Positions 8,399 to 14,542 are shown, counted from the first letter of the stretch. The stretch: 18,609 nt of DNA from Methylovirgula sp. (GCA_030038595.1 JASHSW010000243.1:1-18609); one strand, 5' to 3'. Made by a program: numbers and translations. Notes: generated by a model from the letters alone, not told the origin.

Positions 8399-8705
8399 GC
8401 GCCGCGCATCGGATCATCTCTGCCTCATGCCCGGGAAGCAGGCGCCGCGCCTCTGCAAAAGGTCGCGTGCTTATCGTCGAATGTCGCGATGTGAAGCGCG
8501 CGTCTTGCCGATATCTTCGGCCATCGCGATGACGGCTGCCAGACGGCGCGCGGGGCTTGTACATTCGAACGACTCCAGAGTTTTGTGTCTGGCGACACGC
8601 TTGCCTCTCGAAAGCCGCGACATATTTCCGCGCGCGGTAGAGTTCATTGCGCAGTGCGGGAATTGTGGTATTTCTGCTGCTCCTTCACAAAGGCAAGCGC
8701 CTCTC
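8399..8705 (+). promoter_or_regulatory. hemA-irr intergenic region, 307 nt, with a small inverted repeat
   Basis: No convincing gene lies here. The frame of irr stays open back to 8427, but that stretch has no ribosome site or family-like residues. GTGTC-TGGC-GACAC (8585-8598) is a perfect inverted repeat with 5-bp arms and could be an operator or chance. A weak promoter-like pair TTGCGC (8649-8654) and TATTTC (8671-8676), spaced 16 nt, precedes irr. No clear intrinsic terminator for hemA was found. Confidence 0.3.
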
Positions 8706-9137
8706 ATGAATCTTGCGCCGATCTCGAACGTGCAGATCCGACCTTTGCTGGAGCGTTACGGGTTGCGCGCCACGCGGCAGCGGCTCGGCCTTGCCAAGCT
8801 CCTGTTCGGCAAAGGCGACCGGCACATCACCGCCGACACGCTCGCCGCCGAGGCACACGGCGCGCGCCTGTTCGCTTCGCTTGCCACCGTCTACAACGTG
8901 CTGAACCTGTTTGCCGAGGTCGGGCTGGTGCGCAGCTTCACGGTCGAGGGCGGCAAGACGGTGTTCGACACCAACACCACCGACCACTGCCATTTCTATT
9001 TCGAGGATTCAGGCGAGATCCAGGACATCGTCGGCGCCAAATTCGCCGACCAATTCGTGCCGCCGGAAGGCTACGAAATCGCCAAGGTGGACGTGGTCGT
9101 GCGTCTGCAGCGCAAGCGCGACGCGCGCGCGCAATAG
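8706..9137 (+). CDS. irr: Fur-family transcriptional regulator, Irr-like (iron/heme response)
   Basis: 143 residues from ATG 8706, a normal Irr length; the ribosome site is weak. The N-terminal winged helix spans about residues 15-82 (YGLRATRQR, then TADTLAAEA and the recognition helix in SLATVYNVLNLFAEVGLVR). The C-terminal half has the Irr-like DTNTTDHCHFYFEDSGEIQDI. Irr proteins usually read HHH here, a heme-binding site; this one reads H94-C95-H96. The N-terminal heme regulatory motif (C-P) of Bradyrhizobium Irr is absent. Irr binds ICE boxes to control heme synthesis and iron genes and is inactivated or degraded on heme binding. Its position after hemA, and ICE-like half-sites upstream of hemA, fit control of ALAS. 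A different Fur paralog is possible but less likely. Confidence 0.82.
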   Translation: MNLAPISNVQIRPLLERYGLRATRQRLGLAKLLFGKGDRHITADTLAAEAHGARLFASLATVYNVLNLFAEVGLVRSFTVEGGKTVFDTNTTDHCHFYFEDSGEIQDIVGAKFADQFVPPEGYEIAKVDVVVRLQRKRDARAQ

Positions 9138-9150
9138 TTCAGCGCATTCC

Positions 9151-9459
9151 TCAGTTTCGGCCTTTGTTTCGCCGCCGCATCGCGCGGCCCAGCAGCAATG
9201 CCGCCTTTGCGTTGAGCGCTTTCACTTCGCCGCCGAATCCGAACCAGCGGCGCGGATTTTGGCGCTCGATTTCAAGGAGATGTTCGGCGATGGCAATCAG
9301 CGCTTCCGGCTTGGCGGCGGCGAGGCCGGGATAGAGCGTCTCGAGCCGTATGGGGCGACGCGCATAATCGCGCGCCCGGCATTTCACCATATAGGCGGCA
9401 GTGCGGCGCGCCTGCGCGGCGATCGCTTCGACGGCGTCCGGCGGCGGCGAAAGAGCCAA
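9151..9459 (-). CDS. Small hypothetical protein under control of the repressor operators
   Basis: About 102 residues if read from TTG 9459, chosen because GGAG (complement of 9467-9470) sits 7 nt upstream. An ATG at 9489 would add ten residues but overlaps the likely promoter and has no ribosome site. The protein is Ala/Arg-rich and mainly helical (DAVEAIAAQARRTAAYMVKCRARDYARR, then KPEALIAIAEHLLEIERQNPRRWFGFGGE) with a basic tail ending RRRNKGRN. It resembles no family I can name. It lies just downstream of the repressor gene on the same strand. Operators O1 and O2 lie in front of it and TATATA (9506-9511) is a plausible -10, so it is probably an early phage gene silenced by the repressor. 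A DNA-binding or anti-repressor role is possible but unproven. Confidence 0.6.
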   Translation of the reverse strand: MALSPPPDAVEAIAAQARRTAAYMVKCRARDYARRPIRLETLYPGLAAAKPEALIAIAEHLLEIERQNPRRWFGFGGEVKALNAKAALLLGRAMRRRNKGRN

Positions 9460-9493
9460 GCGGGATCTCCGAATTTGAGATCCCAGCATATAG

Positions 9494-9505
9494 GGTAATA
9501 CTACC
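9494..9505. promoter_or_regulatory. Repressor operator O1 (imperfect)
   Basis: GGTAATACTACC differs from the perfect palindrome GGTAATATTACC (O2, O3) at one position. It lies 20 bp centre-to-centre from O2, between O2 and the start of the small minus-strand gene, as expected for cooperative tandem operators. Confidence 0.6.
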
Positions 9506-9511
9506 TATATA

Positions 9512-9527
9512 AAGGTAATATTACCTT
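9512..9527. promoter_or_regulatory. Repressor operator O2 (perfect 16-bp palindrome)
   Basis: AAGGTAATATTACCTT is its own reverse complement. It overlaps the stop codon of the repressor gene (9521-9523). On the minus strand it lies directly upstream of TATATA (9506-9511), where it would occupy the spacer of the promoter for the next minus-strand gene. Confidence 0.7.
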
Positions 9528-10183
9528 ACAGGACTCAGCTTCTCGGACAGACCGGTCCGCGCCCATTGGTCGGCGCGGACGACCGCCTGGATCACCGCCG
9601 CCCAGGCGATCTGCACGCCGCGGATCGGCGCGGCGTTGTGGCTTTCGAGGTCGTAGGTGCCGGCGACCGCGCCGCGCCGCACGCGTTTCAGATAGCGCCG
9701 CCCATCGCGCGTGCGCACCGCCGCCTCGCGGCCGATCAGGTTTTCGGCGTCCTCGCTTTGCCGCCAGCAGATGATGACGTCGCCCGAATCATAGCGCGGC
9801 CACATGCTTTCGCCTTCGACCTCGAAGGCGATCGAATCTTCCGGAATCGAGAAGGGCACGGTGATTTCGAAGAGGCCCTCGGCGGGAATCTGCTCGAATT
9901 CCGGAAGAATCTCGGCCCCGGCGCCGATCCGCCCCACCACTTTCACGACATTGCTGGCCGGATCGCCGACTCCTTCGAGCAGCCAGGCGGCCGAAGTCTT
10001 CAGCACCGGGGCGAGCGCCACCAACGTTTCGGTTGTGATGCCGCGCCGGTCGCCGTTTTTCACGGCGCGACGCAGATTGCGGATCGCATCCGGTTTCTTT
10101 GCCGCTTGCGAGGCGGCATGCGCCGAGAGGCCTAGCGCGGCAAGCCGGCTTTCGACGCGGGCGAGCACATCTTCCAATTCCAT
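9521..10183 (-). CDS. Phage-type repressor with S24 (LexA/CI-like) peptidase domain
   Basis: 220 residues from the ATG at 10183. In-frame ATGs at 10240 and 10258 would place an operator inside the coding start, so 10183 is preferred; the ribosome site is weak. Residues 1-75 form a helix-turn-helix-like domain (LEDVLARVESRLAALGLSAH, then NGDRRGITTETLVALAPVL, a Cro/CI-like layout). The C-terminal S24 domain shows a candidate A88-G89 self-cleavage site (GRIGAGAEI), the catalytic serine S126 in EGESMWPRYDSGD, and the lysine K166 in RRYLKRV. Such repressors silence lytic genes and cleave themselves when RecA is activated by DNA damage. Palindromes at 9494-9527 and 10221-10255 bracket the gene and are its likely operators. 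It is divergent from the GcrA-like gene. Confidence 0.88.
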   Translation of the reverse strand: MELEDVLARVESRLAALGLSAHAASQAAKKPDAIRNLRRAVKNGDRRGITTETLVALAPVLKTSAAWLLEGVGDPASNVVKVVGRIGAGAEILPEFEQIPAEGLFEITVPFSIPEDSIAFEVEGESMWPRYDSGDVIICWRQSEDAENLIGREAAVRTRDGRRYLKRVRRGAVAGTYDLESHNAAPIRGVQIAWAAVIQAVVRADQWARTGLSEKLSPVR

Positions 10184-10220
10184 GACCGGTAGTTTGACCG
10201 ATTCTGAGCGCCGCGCATTG

Positions 10221-10232
10221 AGTAATTTTACC
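10221..10232. promoter_or_regulatory. Repressor operator O4 (imperfect)
   Basis: AGTAATTTTACC matches GGTAATATTACC at 10 of 12 positions, 23 bp centre-to-centre from O3. On the minus strand it contains TAAAAT (10225-10230), a good -10 for the repressor gene, so binding here would give autoregulation. Confidence 0.5.
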
Positions 10233-10233
10233 G

Positions 10234-10262
10234 TTGACATTGAGGTAATATTACCCAATAAC
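10234..10262 (+). promoter_or_regulatory. Promoter of the GcrA-like/DUF6362-like unit
   Basis: A consensus -35 TTGACA (10234-10239) is followed after exactly 17 nt by AATAAC (10257-10262; 4 of 6 matches to TATAAT). The strong ribosome site AAGGAGGGGG (10277-10286) and the start at 10289 follow. The spacer is filled by operator O3, so the repressor would block RNA polymerase directly. Confidence 0.7.
10244..10255. promoter_or_regulatory. Repressor operator O3 (perfect palindrome between -35 and -10)
   Basis: GGTAATATTACC, identical to the core of O2. It sits wholly inside the 17-nt spacer of the plus-strand promoter. Together with O1, O2 and O4 it defines the likely recognition sequence of the neighbouring repressor. 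Confidence 0.75.
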
Positions 10263-10288
10263 GCCTTGGTGCTTGCAAGGAGGGGGCG

Positions 10289-10615
10289 ATGTCAAAGCGC
10301 AAAACGACCTGGACCACCGAGCGCGTCGCGCGGCTCGGATTTTTGGTCGGGCAGGGGTTTGCCGCCAAACGCATCGCCGACGATCCGCTGATCGCCTCGA
10401 CGCCCAACAATGTGCATCGCCAAGCGCAGCGTTTCGGCCTGGCGTTTCGCGATTCGAAGGGCGCGGCATTACGCCTGCCGCCCGAGGCGGCCGCCCGTTT
10501 CGACGCAGCCGCCGAGAAACGCGGCGTGACGCGCGAAGCTTTGATCCGCTTGCTGCTCGTCACTGCCGGAGCCGAGCCGAACCTGCTCGACAACATTCTC
10601 GACGACGGCGCCTGA
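10289..10615 (+). CDS. GcrA-like DNA-binding protein with ribbon-helix-helix-like C-terminus
   Basis: 108 residues, with a very strong Shine-Dalgarno (10277-10286). Residues 7-50 (TWTTERVARLGFLVGQGFAAKRIADDP...NNVHRQAQRFGL) resemble the N-terminal DNA-binding region of GcrA, the alphaproteobacterial sigma70-associated activator that recognises methylated GANTC promoters; phages of this group often carry GcrA-like proteins. Residues 60-100 (LRLPPEAAARFDAAAEKRGVTREALIRLLLVTA) look like a ribbon-helix-helix segment rather than the usual GcrA tail. It is the first gene of the repressed unit and ends 1 nt before the next start, indicating translational coupling. It may switch on late or host genes after induction. 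The GcrA relationship is a motif-level judgement. Confidence 0.6.
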   Translation: MSKRKTTWTTERVARLGFLVGQGFAAKRIADDPLIASTPNNVHRQAQRFGLAFRDSKGAALRLPPEAAARFDAAAEKRGVTREALIRLLLVTAGAEPNLLDNILDDGA

Positions 10616-10616
10616 G

Positions 10617-11126
10617 ATGGACGCGAAAATCAACGCCCTCGAAGCGCCGTACGACGGGGCGCGCGAGGAGATCCCGGCGCGCTGGGAGGCGGAGCACGTC
10701 GGGCGGCGGCTCGTCGAAGCTTTCGCGACGCTCGACCGGCTGCCGCGGCTCAAGGGCCCGCGCGAGCCGGGCGGACATTGGCCGCAGCACGCGATCGAAT
10801 GGGTCGACCGTTTGGCGCAGGCCGAGCTCTCCGACGCCGAGCGGCGCAGCCGCGAGGCGGCGCAGAATTTCACCAATCTGCGGCCTAGTTCGGCGGAGAT
10901 CGCCGCGATGGAAACGGCGCTCGACTGGCTGCGCGAATTGCGCAGAGTCGATTCCGGCATGGCGCTGGTGACGAGCCTCTGGGCGCTCTATGCGGCGCGG
11001 CACCGCTCGGTGCGAAAACTTTGCGCAAAACGCGGCTGGGCGCCCTATACGTTCTACCGCAAGCGCGCCAAGGCGCTTTGCTTTCTCGCCGACGCGCTCA
11101 ACGCGCGCAACGTCGCGGTATTCTAG
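10617..11126 (+). CDS. DUF6362-like phage protein, HTH-containing
   Basis: 169 residues; the start lies 1 nt after the preceding stop. An N-terminal segment around residues 20-60 (ARWEAEHVGRRLVEAFATLDRLP) is followed by ETALDWLRELRRVDSGMALVTSLWALYAARHRSVRKLCAKRGW and the helix-turn-helix-like end APYTFYRKRAKALCFLADALN. This matches the layout I associate with DUF6362 proteins, found close to terminase genes in alphaproteobacterial prophages, where a small-terminase-like DNA-binding role is sometimes suspected. Here two non-phage genes separate it from the terminase large subunit. The exact function is unknown. Confidence 0.65.
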   Translation: MDAKINALEAPYDGAREEIPARWEAEHVGRRLVEAFATLDRLPRLKGPREPGGHWPQHAIEWVDRLAQAELSDAERRSREAAQNFTNLRPSSAEIAAMETALDWLRELRRVDSGMALVTSLWALYAARHRSVRKLCAKRGWAPYTFYRKRAKALCFLADALNARNVAVF

Positions 11127-11138
11127 CTCGGCGCTCCC

Positions 11139-11172
11139 TCGACAAAGCCGGAACCGGGTGCGATTTTGTCGA
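11139..11172. repeat. Hairpin in the leader of the secreted-protein gene
   Basis: TCGACAAA (11139-11146) and TTTGTCGA (11165-11172) are perfect 8-bp arms with an 18-nt loop, ending 2 nt before the ribosome site GGAGGA (11174-11179). It might end the upstream phage transcript or shape the leader; there is no U-tract. Confidence 0.3.
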
Positions 11173-11187
11173 CGGAGGAAACGCCGC

Positions 11188-11697
11188 GTGTACAGAACAT
11201 CGATTGCCGCACCTCTGCTGATCGTCTCGGCTTTCGCCGCATCGACCGCATCGACCGCAGCGGCCGCGCAGATCTGGCACACCTATCACAACGATCGCTA
11301 CGGCACGACCGTCGATTATCCTGAAATGTTCGAGCCGCAACCGCCGCCCGACGCCGACGACGGGTTGACGTTTAAGACCAAGGACGGCGCGGAACTCGAG
11401 GTCTTCGCCTCCTATAATGCCCTCGACTTCGATCTCGCCGCATTCAAGGCCTTCACGGTCAAGAATCTCGATCCAGGCAAAACGATCACCTATCAAGCGC
11501 AAGGCAAGACCTGGTTTGTGATCTCGGGCAAGGACGCTGACCGCGTCTTCTACGAGCGCCAGATGCTTTCGCATGGCGGCGAGATGACCGAGGGCCTCGT
11601 CATTTCCTATCCGGCCGATCTCGCCGCCAAATACGATCCGCTCTTGGGACGCATTGCGAAATCTTTCCGCTCCGGCGCCGGTTTTCAGACGCCCTGA
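11188..11697 (+). CDS. Exported hypothetical protein
   Basis: 169 residues from GTG 11188. The frame is open further upstream over the preceding gene, but GGAGGA at 11174-11179 spaced 8 nt before GTG, and the signal peptide that begins there, decide the start. Residues 1-27 form a signal peptide with cleavage near A-A-A-A-Q. The mature protein starts with IWHTYHNDRYGTTVDYPEMFEP and contains DGLTFKTKDGAELEVFASYN, a beta-rich pattern seen in small exported alphaproteobacterial proteins of unknown function. No cysteines or membrane segments follow. It looks like a host gene and lies between two phage genes, probably in one unit with the methyltransferase-like gene 63 nt downstream. Confidence 0.8.
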   Translation: MYRTSIAAPLLIVSAFAASTASTAAAAQIWHTYHNDRYGTTVDYPEMFEPQPPPDADDGLTFKTKDGAELEVFASYNALDFDLAAFKAFTVKNLDPGKTITYQAQGKTWFVISGKDADRVFYERQMLSHGGEMTEGLVISYPADLAAKYDPLLGRIAKSFRSGAGFQTP

Positions 11698-11760
11698 GCG
11701 CGGCGTCTCCGCTTGAGGCGCAGTCTGCTTTTTTCCCGCAGGAATGCTAGAAGGCGGGCC

Positions 11761-12321
11761 GTGCATATCTTTGCCTCGATTCTCGCCGCGATCTGGATCT
11801 TCTTCATCGTCGTCTGGCTCGTCCTTGCCGCCGACACGAAGCGTTACGCGCGCCGCAACATGAGCGCATGGGGCACGCGCGTTCTGATTCTTTTCGGCGT
11901 GATCGCGCTCCTGCGAATCCCGAGCCTCCGGCATTTCTTCGCACGCCTCGAGCATGCGATATGGAACCCGGCGCTTGCCGATCTTGGCATCGCGCTCGTC
12001 GCGCTCGGCATCGGGCTGGCGATCTGGGCACGCCTCGATCTGGGCAGGAACTGGGGCATGCCGATGTCGCTCAAGCAGGACCCGGAACTCGTGACCAGCG
12101 GCCCCTACGCCTATGTGCGCCATCCGATCTATAGCGGAATCATTCTCGCGACGCTCGGTTCCGCGCTGGTGAGCGTTTGGTGGATTCCCGCCTTCGTCCT
12201 TTTCTCCGTCTACTTCGTCTGGAGCGCGAAGACCGAAGAGAAGATCATGCGCGCGCAATTTCCGGATCGGTATCCGGAATATATGAAGCGCACAAAAATG
12301 CTGGTGCCGTTCGTGTGGTGA
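11761..12321 (+). CDS. Membrane protein of the isoprenylcysteine carboxyl methyltransferase-like family
   Basis: 186 residues from GTG 11761 with AAGGCGG just upstream (11751-11757); a TTG at 11713 would add a basic N-terminal stretch without a ribosome site. Four hydrophobic segments are visible, at about residues 3-23, 40-53, 72-90 and 126-152. The family signature is LVTSGPYAYVRHPIYSG (110-126), followed by EEKIM at 159-163 and the C-terminal FPDRYPEYMKRTKMLVPF. In ICMT and bacterial relatives the RHP motif and the following Glu bind S-adenosylmethionine. Bacterial members are methyltransferases of unknown lipid or small-molecule substrates; isoprenylcysteine is not expected here. The gene stands between phage genes and is followed by a good terminator (12507-12532). 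Confidence 0.82.
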   Translation: MHIFASILAAIWIFFIVVWLVLAADTKRYARRNMSAWGTRVLILFGVIALLRIPSLRHFFARLEHAIWNPALADLGIALVALGIGLAIWARLDLGRNWGMPMSLKQDPELVTSGPYAYVRHPIYSGIILATLGSALVSVWWIPAFVLFSVYFVWSAKTEEKIMRAQFPDRYPEYMKRTKMLVPFVW

Positions 12322-12403
12322 ATACGGGGCCGCTCGCGCCGCAAAGCCAAGCCGTTTGCACGACCGCGCATCCGCCCTGATGCACCTTCTCCCGCGGGCC
12401 GCA

Positions 12404-12436
12404 GGAGGCGATGTGCAAATCCGCAAAATCGCCTCC
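12404..12436. repeat. Inverted repeat, 9-bp arms, in the gap before terL
   Basis: GGAGGCGAT (12404-12412) and ATCGCCTCC (12428-12436) are perfect arms around a 15-nt loop, 82 nt after the preceding stop. It could be a transcript-end hairpin or an operator. The GGAGG also lies just before an in-frame ATG at 12411, but with only 2 nt spacing. Confidence 0.35.
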
Positions 12437-12506
12437 CGCCGCCCGATTGACTCTGCGACGATCTGCGACGCATAACGCGCGCATCGACAGCGCACGATCT
12501 GCGCCG

Positions 12507-12532
12507 AGGCCATCGCGACGCGGTGGCCTTTT
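12507..12532 (+). terminator. Rho-independent terminator upstream of terL
   Basis: AGGCCATCGC (12507-12516) and GCGGTGGCCT (12520-12529) pair over ten positions with one G-U wobble and a 3-nt loop. TTTT and a further TTT (12535-12537) follow on the plus strand. It would end transcription from the methyltransferase-like gene and lies only 44 nt before the terL start. Confidence 0.6.
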
Positions 12533-12575
12533 CGTTTGGCCGCATGCCTTGCGCCGCGCCGCAAGGGGGGATCGC

Positions 12576-13877
12576 ATGGTGTCGTTCAGCCCGGCGCAGG
12601 AGCGCGCCCGTCGCCTCCTCGAAGGGCCGCAACGCTACACCTGCCTGGCCGGCGGCACGCGGTCCGGCAAAACGTTCCTGATCGTCCGTGCCATCGTCGC
12701 GCGCGCGCTGAAGGCGCCCGAGTCGCGCCACGCAATTCTGCGCTTTCACGCCAATGCGGCGCGCGCCTCGATCTCGCTCGACACGCTGCCCACGGTGATG
12801 CGCCTCTGTTTTCCGCGCCACAAATTGAAGGAGCATCGCCAGGACGGATTCTTCGAATTGCCGAACGGCGCGCGCATCTGGGTCGGCGGCCTCGACGACA
12901 AAGAGCGCGTCGAAAAGATTCTCGGTCTCGAATACGTGAGCATCTTTCTCAATGAGGCTTCGCAGATTCCTTACGCTTCTGCGTTGGTCGCCTTCACGCG
13001 GCTTGCGCAGACGATAGAAGGCGCCGCGCAGCGCGCCTATGTCGATCTGAACCCGGTGGCGAAATCGCATTGGACGAACCTCCTGTTCGGCGACAAGCGC
13101 GATCCGATTTCGTTGCAGAAGCTCGAGGATCCGGAGAATTACGCGCGCGCCTTCGTCAATCCGCGCGACAACAAGGAAAACCTCGCGCCCGAATTTATCG
13201 AAAGCCTTGCGCATCTGCCGGAGCGCCAGCGCAAGCGCTTTTACGAGGGTCTTTATGTCGACGAACTCGAAGGCGCGCTCTGGACCTATGAGGCGATCGA
13301 AGCGGCGCGCTGCAAACCCGAAGACATTCCCGAGGCGGAGCGCGCCGCGGTGGTCGTGGCGCTCGATCCGTCGGGCGCGGCGGGGCGCGACGATCTCGGT
13401 GCCGACGAGATCGGCATCGTCGCGGCGGCGCGGGGCATCGACGGCGATTGTTACATCCTCGCCGACCGTTCCTGCCGCGAGGCGCCGTCGGTCTGGGGGC
13501 GGCGCGCGGTGACGGCCTATCACGAATTCCGTGCCGATTGTATCGTCGCCGAAGCCAATTTTGGCGGCGAGATGGTGCGCGCCACGATCCATGCCGCCGA
13601 TCCCAACGTGCCGGTGCATCTCGTCACCGCGAGCCGTGGCAAGGCGGTGCGCGCCGAGCCGATCTCGGTGCGTTACGCGCAAGGGCAGGTGCATCACGCG
13701 GGCCGCTTCGCGAGGCTCGAGGACCAGCTCTGCGCGTTTACACCGGCGGGTTTCGGCGGGACTGGCAGCCCCGATCACGCCGACGCGGCAATCTGGGCGC
13801 TGACCTATCTGTTCGACATGGGCGACGGCGCCGGCATTATTGAATTCTATCGGCGCGAGGCGGAGACGCGAAAATAA
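12576..13877 (+). CDS. terL: Phage terminase large subunit
   Basis: 433 residues from ATG 12576 with AAGGGGGG at 12563-12570; an in-frame ATG at 12411 is rejected because a terminator lies between. The packaging ATPase has Walker A GGTRSGKT (26-33) and a Walker B-like strand YVSIFLNEAS with the catalytic E127. The C-terminal RNase H-like nuclease shows acidic residues at D264 (VVALDPSG), E326 (CIVAEANFGG) and D400/D403 (PDHADAAIW). The protein cuts concatemeric phage DNA and pumps it into the prohead through the portal, whose gene lies 803 nt downstream. The length and both active sites are complete, so it may still be functional or have been kept. Two minus-strand genes separate it from the portal gene. 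Confidence 0.9.
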   Translation: MVSFSPAQERARRLLEGPQRYTCLAGGTRSGKTFLIVRAIVARALKAPESRHAILRFHANAARASISLDTLPTVMRLCFPRHKLKEHRQDGFFELPNGARIWVGGLDDKERVEKILGLEYVSIFLNEASQIPYASALVAFTRLAQTIEGAAQRAYVDLNPVAKSHWTNLLFGDKRDPISLQKLEDPENYARAFVNPRDNKENLAPEFIESLAHLPERQRKRFYEGLYVDELEGALWTYEAIEAARCKPEDIPEAERAAVVVALDPSGAAGRDDLGADEIGIVAAARGIDGDCYILADRSCREAPSVWGRRAVTAYHEFRADCIVAEANFGGEMVRATIHAADPNVPVHLVTASRGKAVRAEPISVRYAQGQVHHAGRFARLEDQLCAFTPAGFGGTGSPDHADAAIWALTYLFDMGDGAGIIEFYRREAETRK

Positions 13878-13885
13878 CTCCGGCG

Positions 13886-14275
13886 CTAATCGCGATAGCC
13901 GAGCGTGAAGATCTGATAGGTAGTGCCGGGCGGGCACTTGACCCAAAGTTTCGGACGCACGAACGGCCACTCGGCCGCGTTCTCGCCGCCTTTCATGGGA
14001 ATGGCGCTGATCCGGTCGGGACCGGTATAGCCGTAGACCGTAATTGCGCTGGTATTTGGATGAACCAGCACATCGACCGAGACGGCTTTGAAGCGAAGCA
14101 CGTTGGGCGGCACTTTGAGATTGATCTTATCTTGCGCGGGGATGGAGGAATCGAGTTCCTGCGCGCTGATTGGCTTGGCGCTCTCCGCGGCGGCGGCCAA
14201 AGCCTGCGGCAACAAAATCGCGGCAAGCGTCGCGGCGAGTGCGGCAAACACCGGCGATCGGGGAATGATCGGCAT
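13886..14275 (-). CDS. Exported hypothetical protein
   Basis: 129 residues from the ATG at 14275, chosen because a signal peptide starts there and AAAGGAACG lies about 9 nt upstream; an upstream in-frame ATG gives an unlikely basic leader. Residues 1-30 (hydrophobic core FAALAATLAAILL, cleavage near A-L-A-A-A) form the signal peptide. The mature part (INLKVPPNVLRFKAVSVDVLVHPNTSAITVYGYTGPDRISAIPM) looks beta-rich and ends with one cysteine in VKCPPGTTYQIFTLGYRD. No family recognised. It is antisense to the phage genes, converging on terL with 8 nt between stops, and has its own promoter-like sequence at 14301-14329. Confidence 0.72.
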   Translation of the reverse strand: MPIIPRSPVFAALAATLAAILLPQALAAAAESAKPISAQELDSSIPAQDKINLKVPPNVLRFKAVSVDVLVHPNTSAITVYGYTGPDRISAIPMKGGENAAEWPFVRPKLWVKCPPGTTYQIFTLGYRD

Positions 14276-14300
14276 AGAGCGCGTTCCTTTCGGTGCGCGC

Positions 14301-14329
14301 ACTAACCGGCATCCCAGGCATCCTGTCAA
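14301..14329 (-). promoter_or_regulatory. Promoter of the minus-strand exported protein
   Basis: On the minus strand, a consensus TTGACA (complement of 14324-14329) is followed by exactly 17 nt and GTTAGT (complement of 14301-14306; 3 of 6 matches to TATAAT), 26 nt before the start at 14275. Confidence 0.45.
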
Positions 14330-14371
14330 GCGATAGGCCGGAGCGCCCGGTGTCCGCAGTCGAGCAGGCGC

Positions 14372-14542
14372 TCAATTCAGCCAATACAGAGCGAACGCCA
14401 AGAGGAACGGAACGCCGCAGAAGAAGAAGATCATCCGATGAACGAATTTGCGGTAGGTCCGCACATGGTATTCGACTTCCGCCGGTAGTTTCGACTCGTC
14501 CTCGTAGATTGGCGCTTCCAGTTCTTGAAACGCGAGTGCCAT
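14372..14542 (-). CDS. Small membrane protein resembling aa3-type cytochrome c oxidase subunit IV
   Basis: 56 residues from the ATG at 14542, with GGAG (complement of 14550-14553) seven bases upstream. A longer open frame continues antisense to the portal gene, but this ribosome site and the compact family-like protein fix the start. The acidic N-terminus (PIYEDESKLPAE) leads into EYHVRTYRKFVHRM and one transmembrane helix (residues 37-54). The H-x-x-TY-x-x-F signature followed by a helix is what small subunit IV proteins of alphaproteobacterial aa3 oxidases show; there they sit beside the catalytic subunits in the inner membrane. No oxidase genes are nearby, so this may be a relative with another role. 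Confidence 0.6.
   Translation of the reverse strand: MALAFQELEAPIYEDESKLPAEVEYHVRTYRKFVHRMIFFFCGVPFLLAFALYWLN

Noticed and set aside
8427..8705. N-terminal extension of Irr (about 93 residues)
   Set aside because: No ribosome site, and residues are unlike any Fur protein; starting at 8706 gives the normal length of 143.
10184..10258. Repressor starts at 10258 or 10240
   Set aside because: Operators O3 and O4 and the likely -10 element would fall at or inside the coding start; the helix-turn-helix-like domain begins after 10183.
11098..12564. Long minus-strand open frame (about 488 codons) opposite the secreted and ICMT-like genes
   Set aside because: Both plus-strand genes have ribosome sites and family features; the antisense product is Arg/Ala-rich and unlike a real protein.
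12411..12575. TerL start at ATG 12411 with GGAGG just upstream
   Set aside because: The spacing is only 2 nt, a terminator lies between it and the TerL domain, and ATG 12576 has its own good ribosome site.
12210..13970. Long minus-strand open frame (about 586 codons) opposite terL and the preceding gene
   Set aside because: It is antisense to TerL with its intact Walker and nuclease motifs; no recognisable domain or ribosome site.
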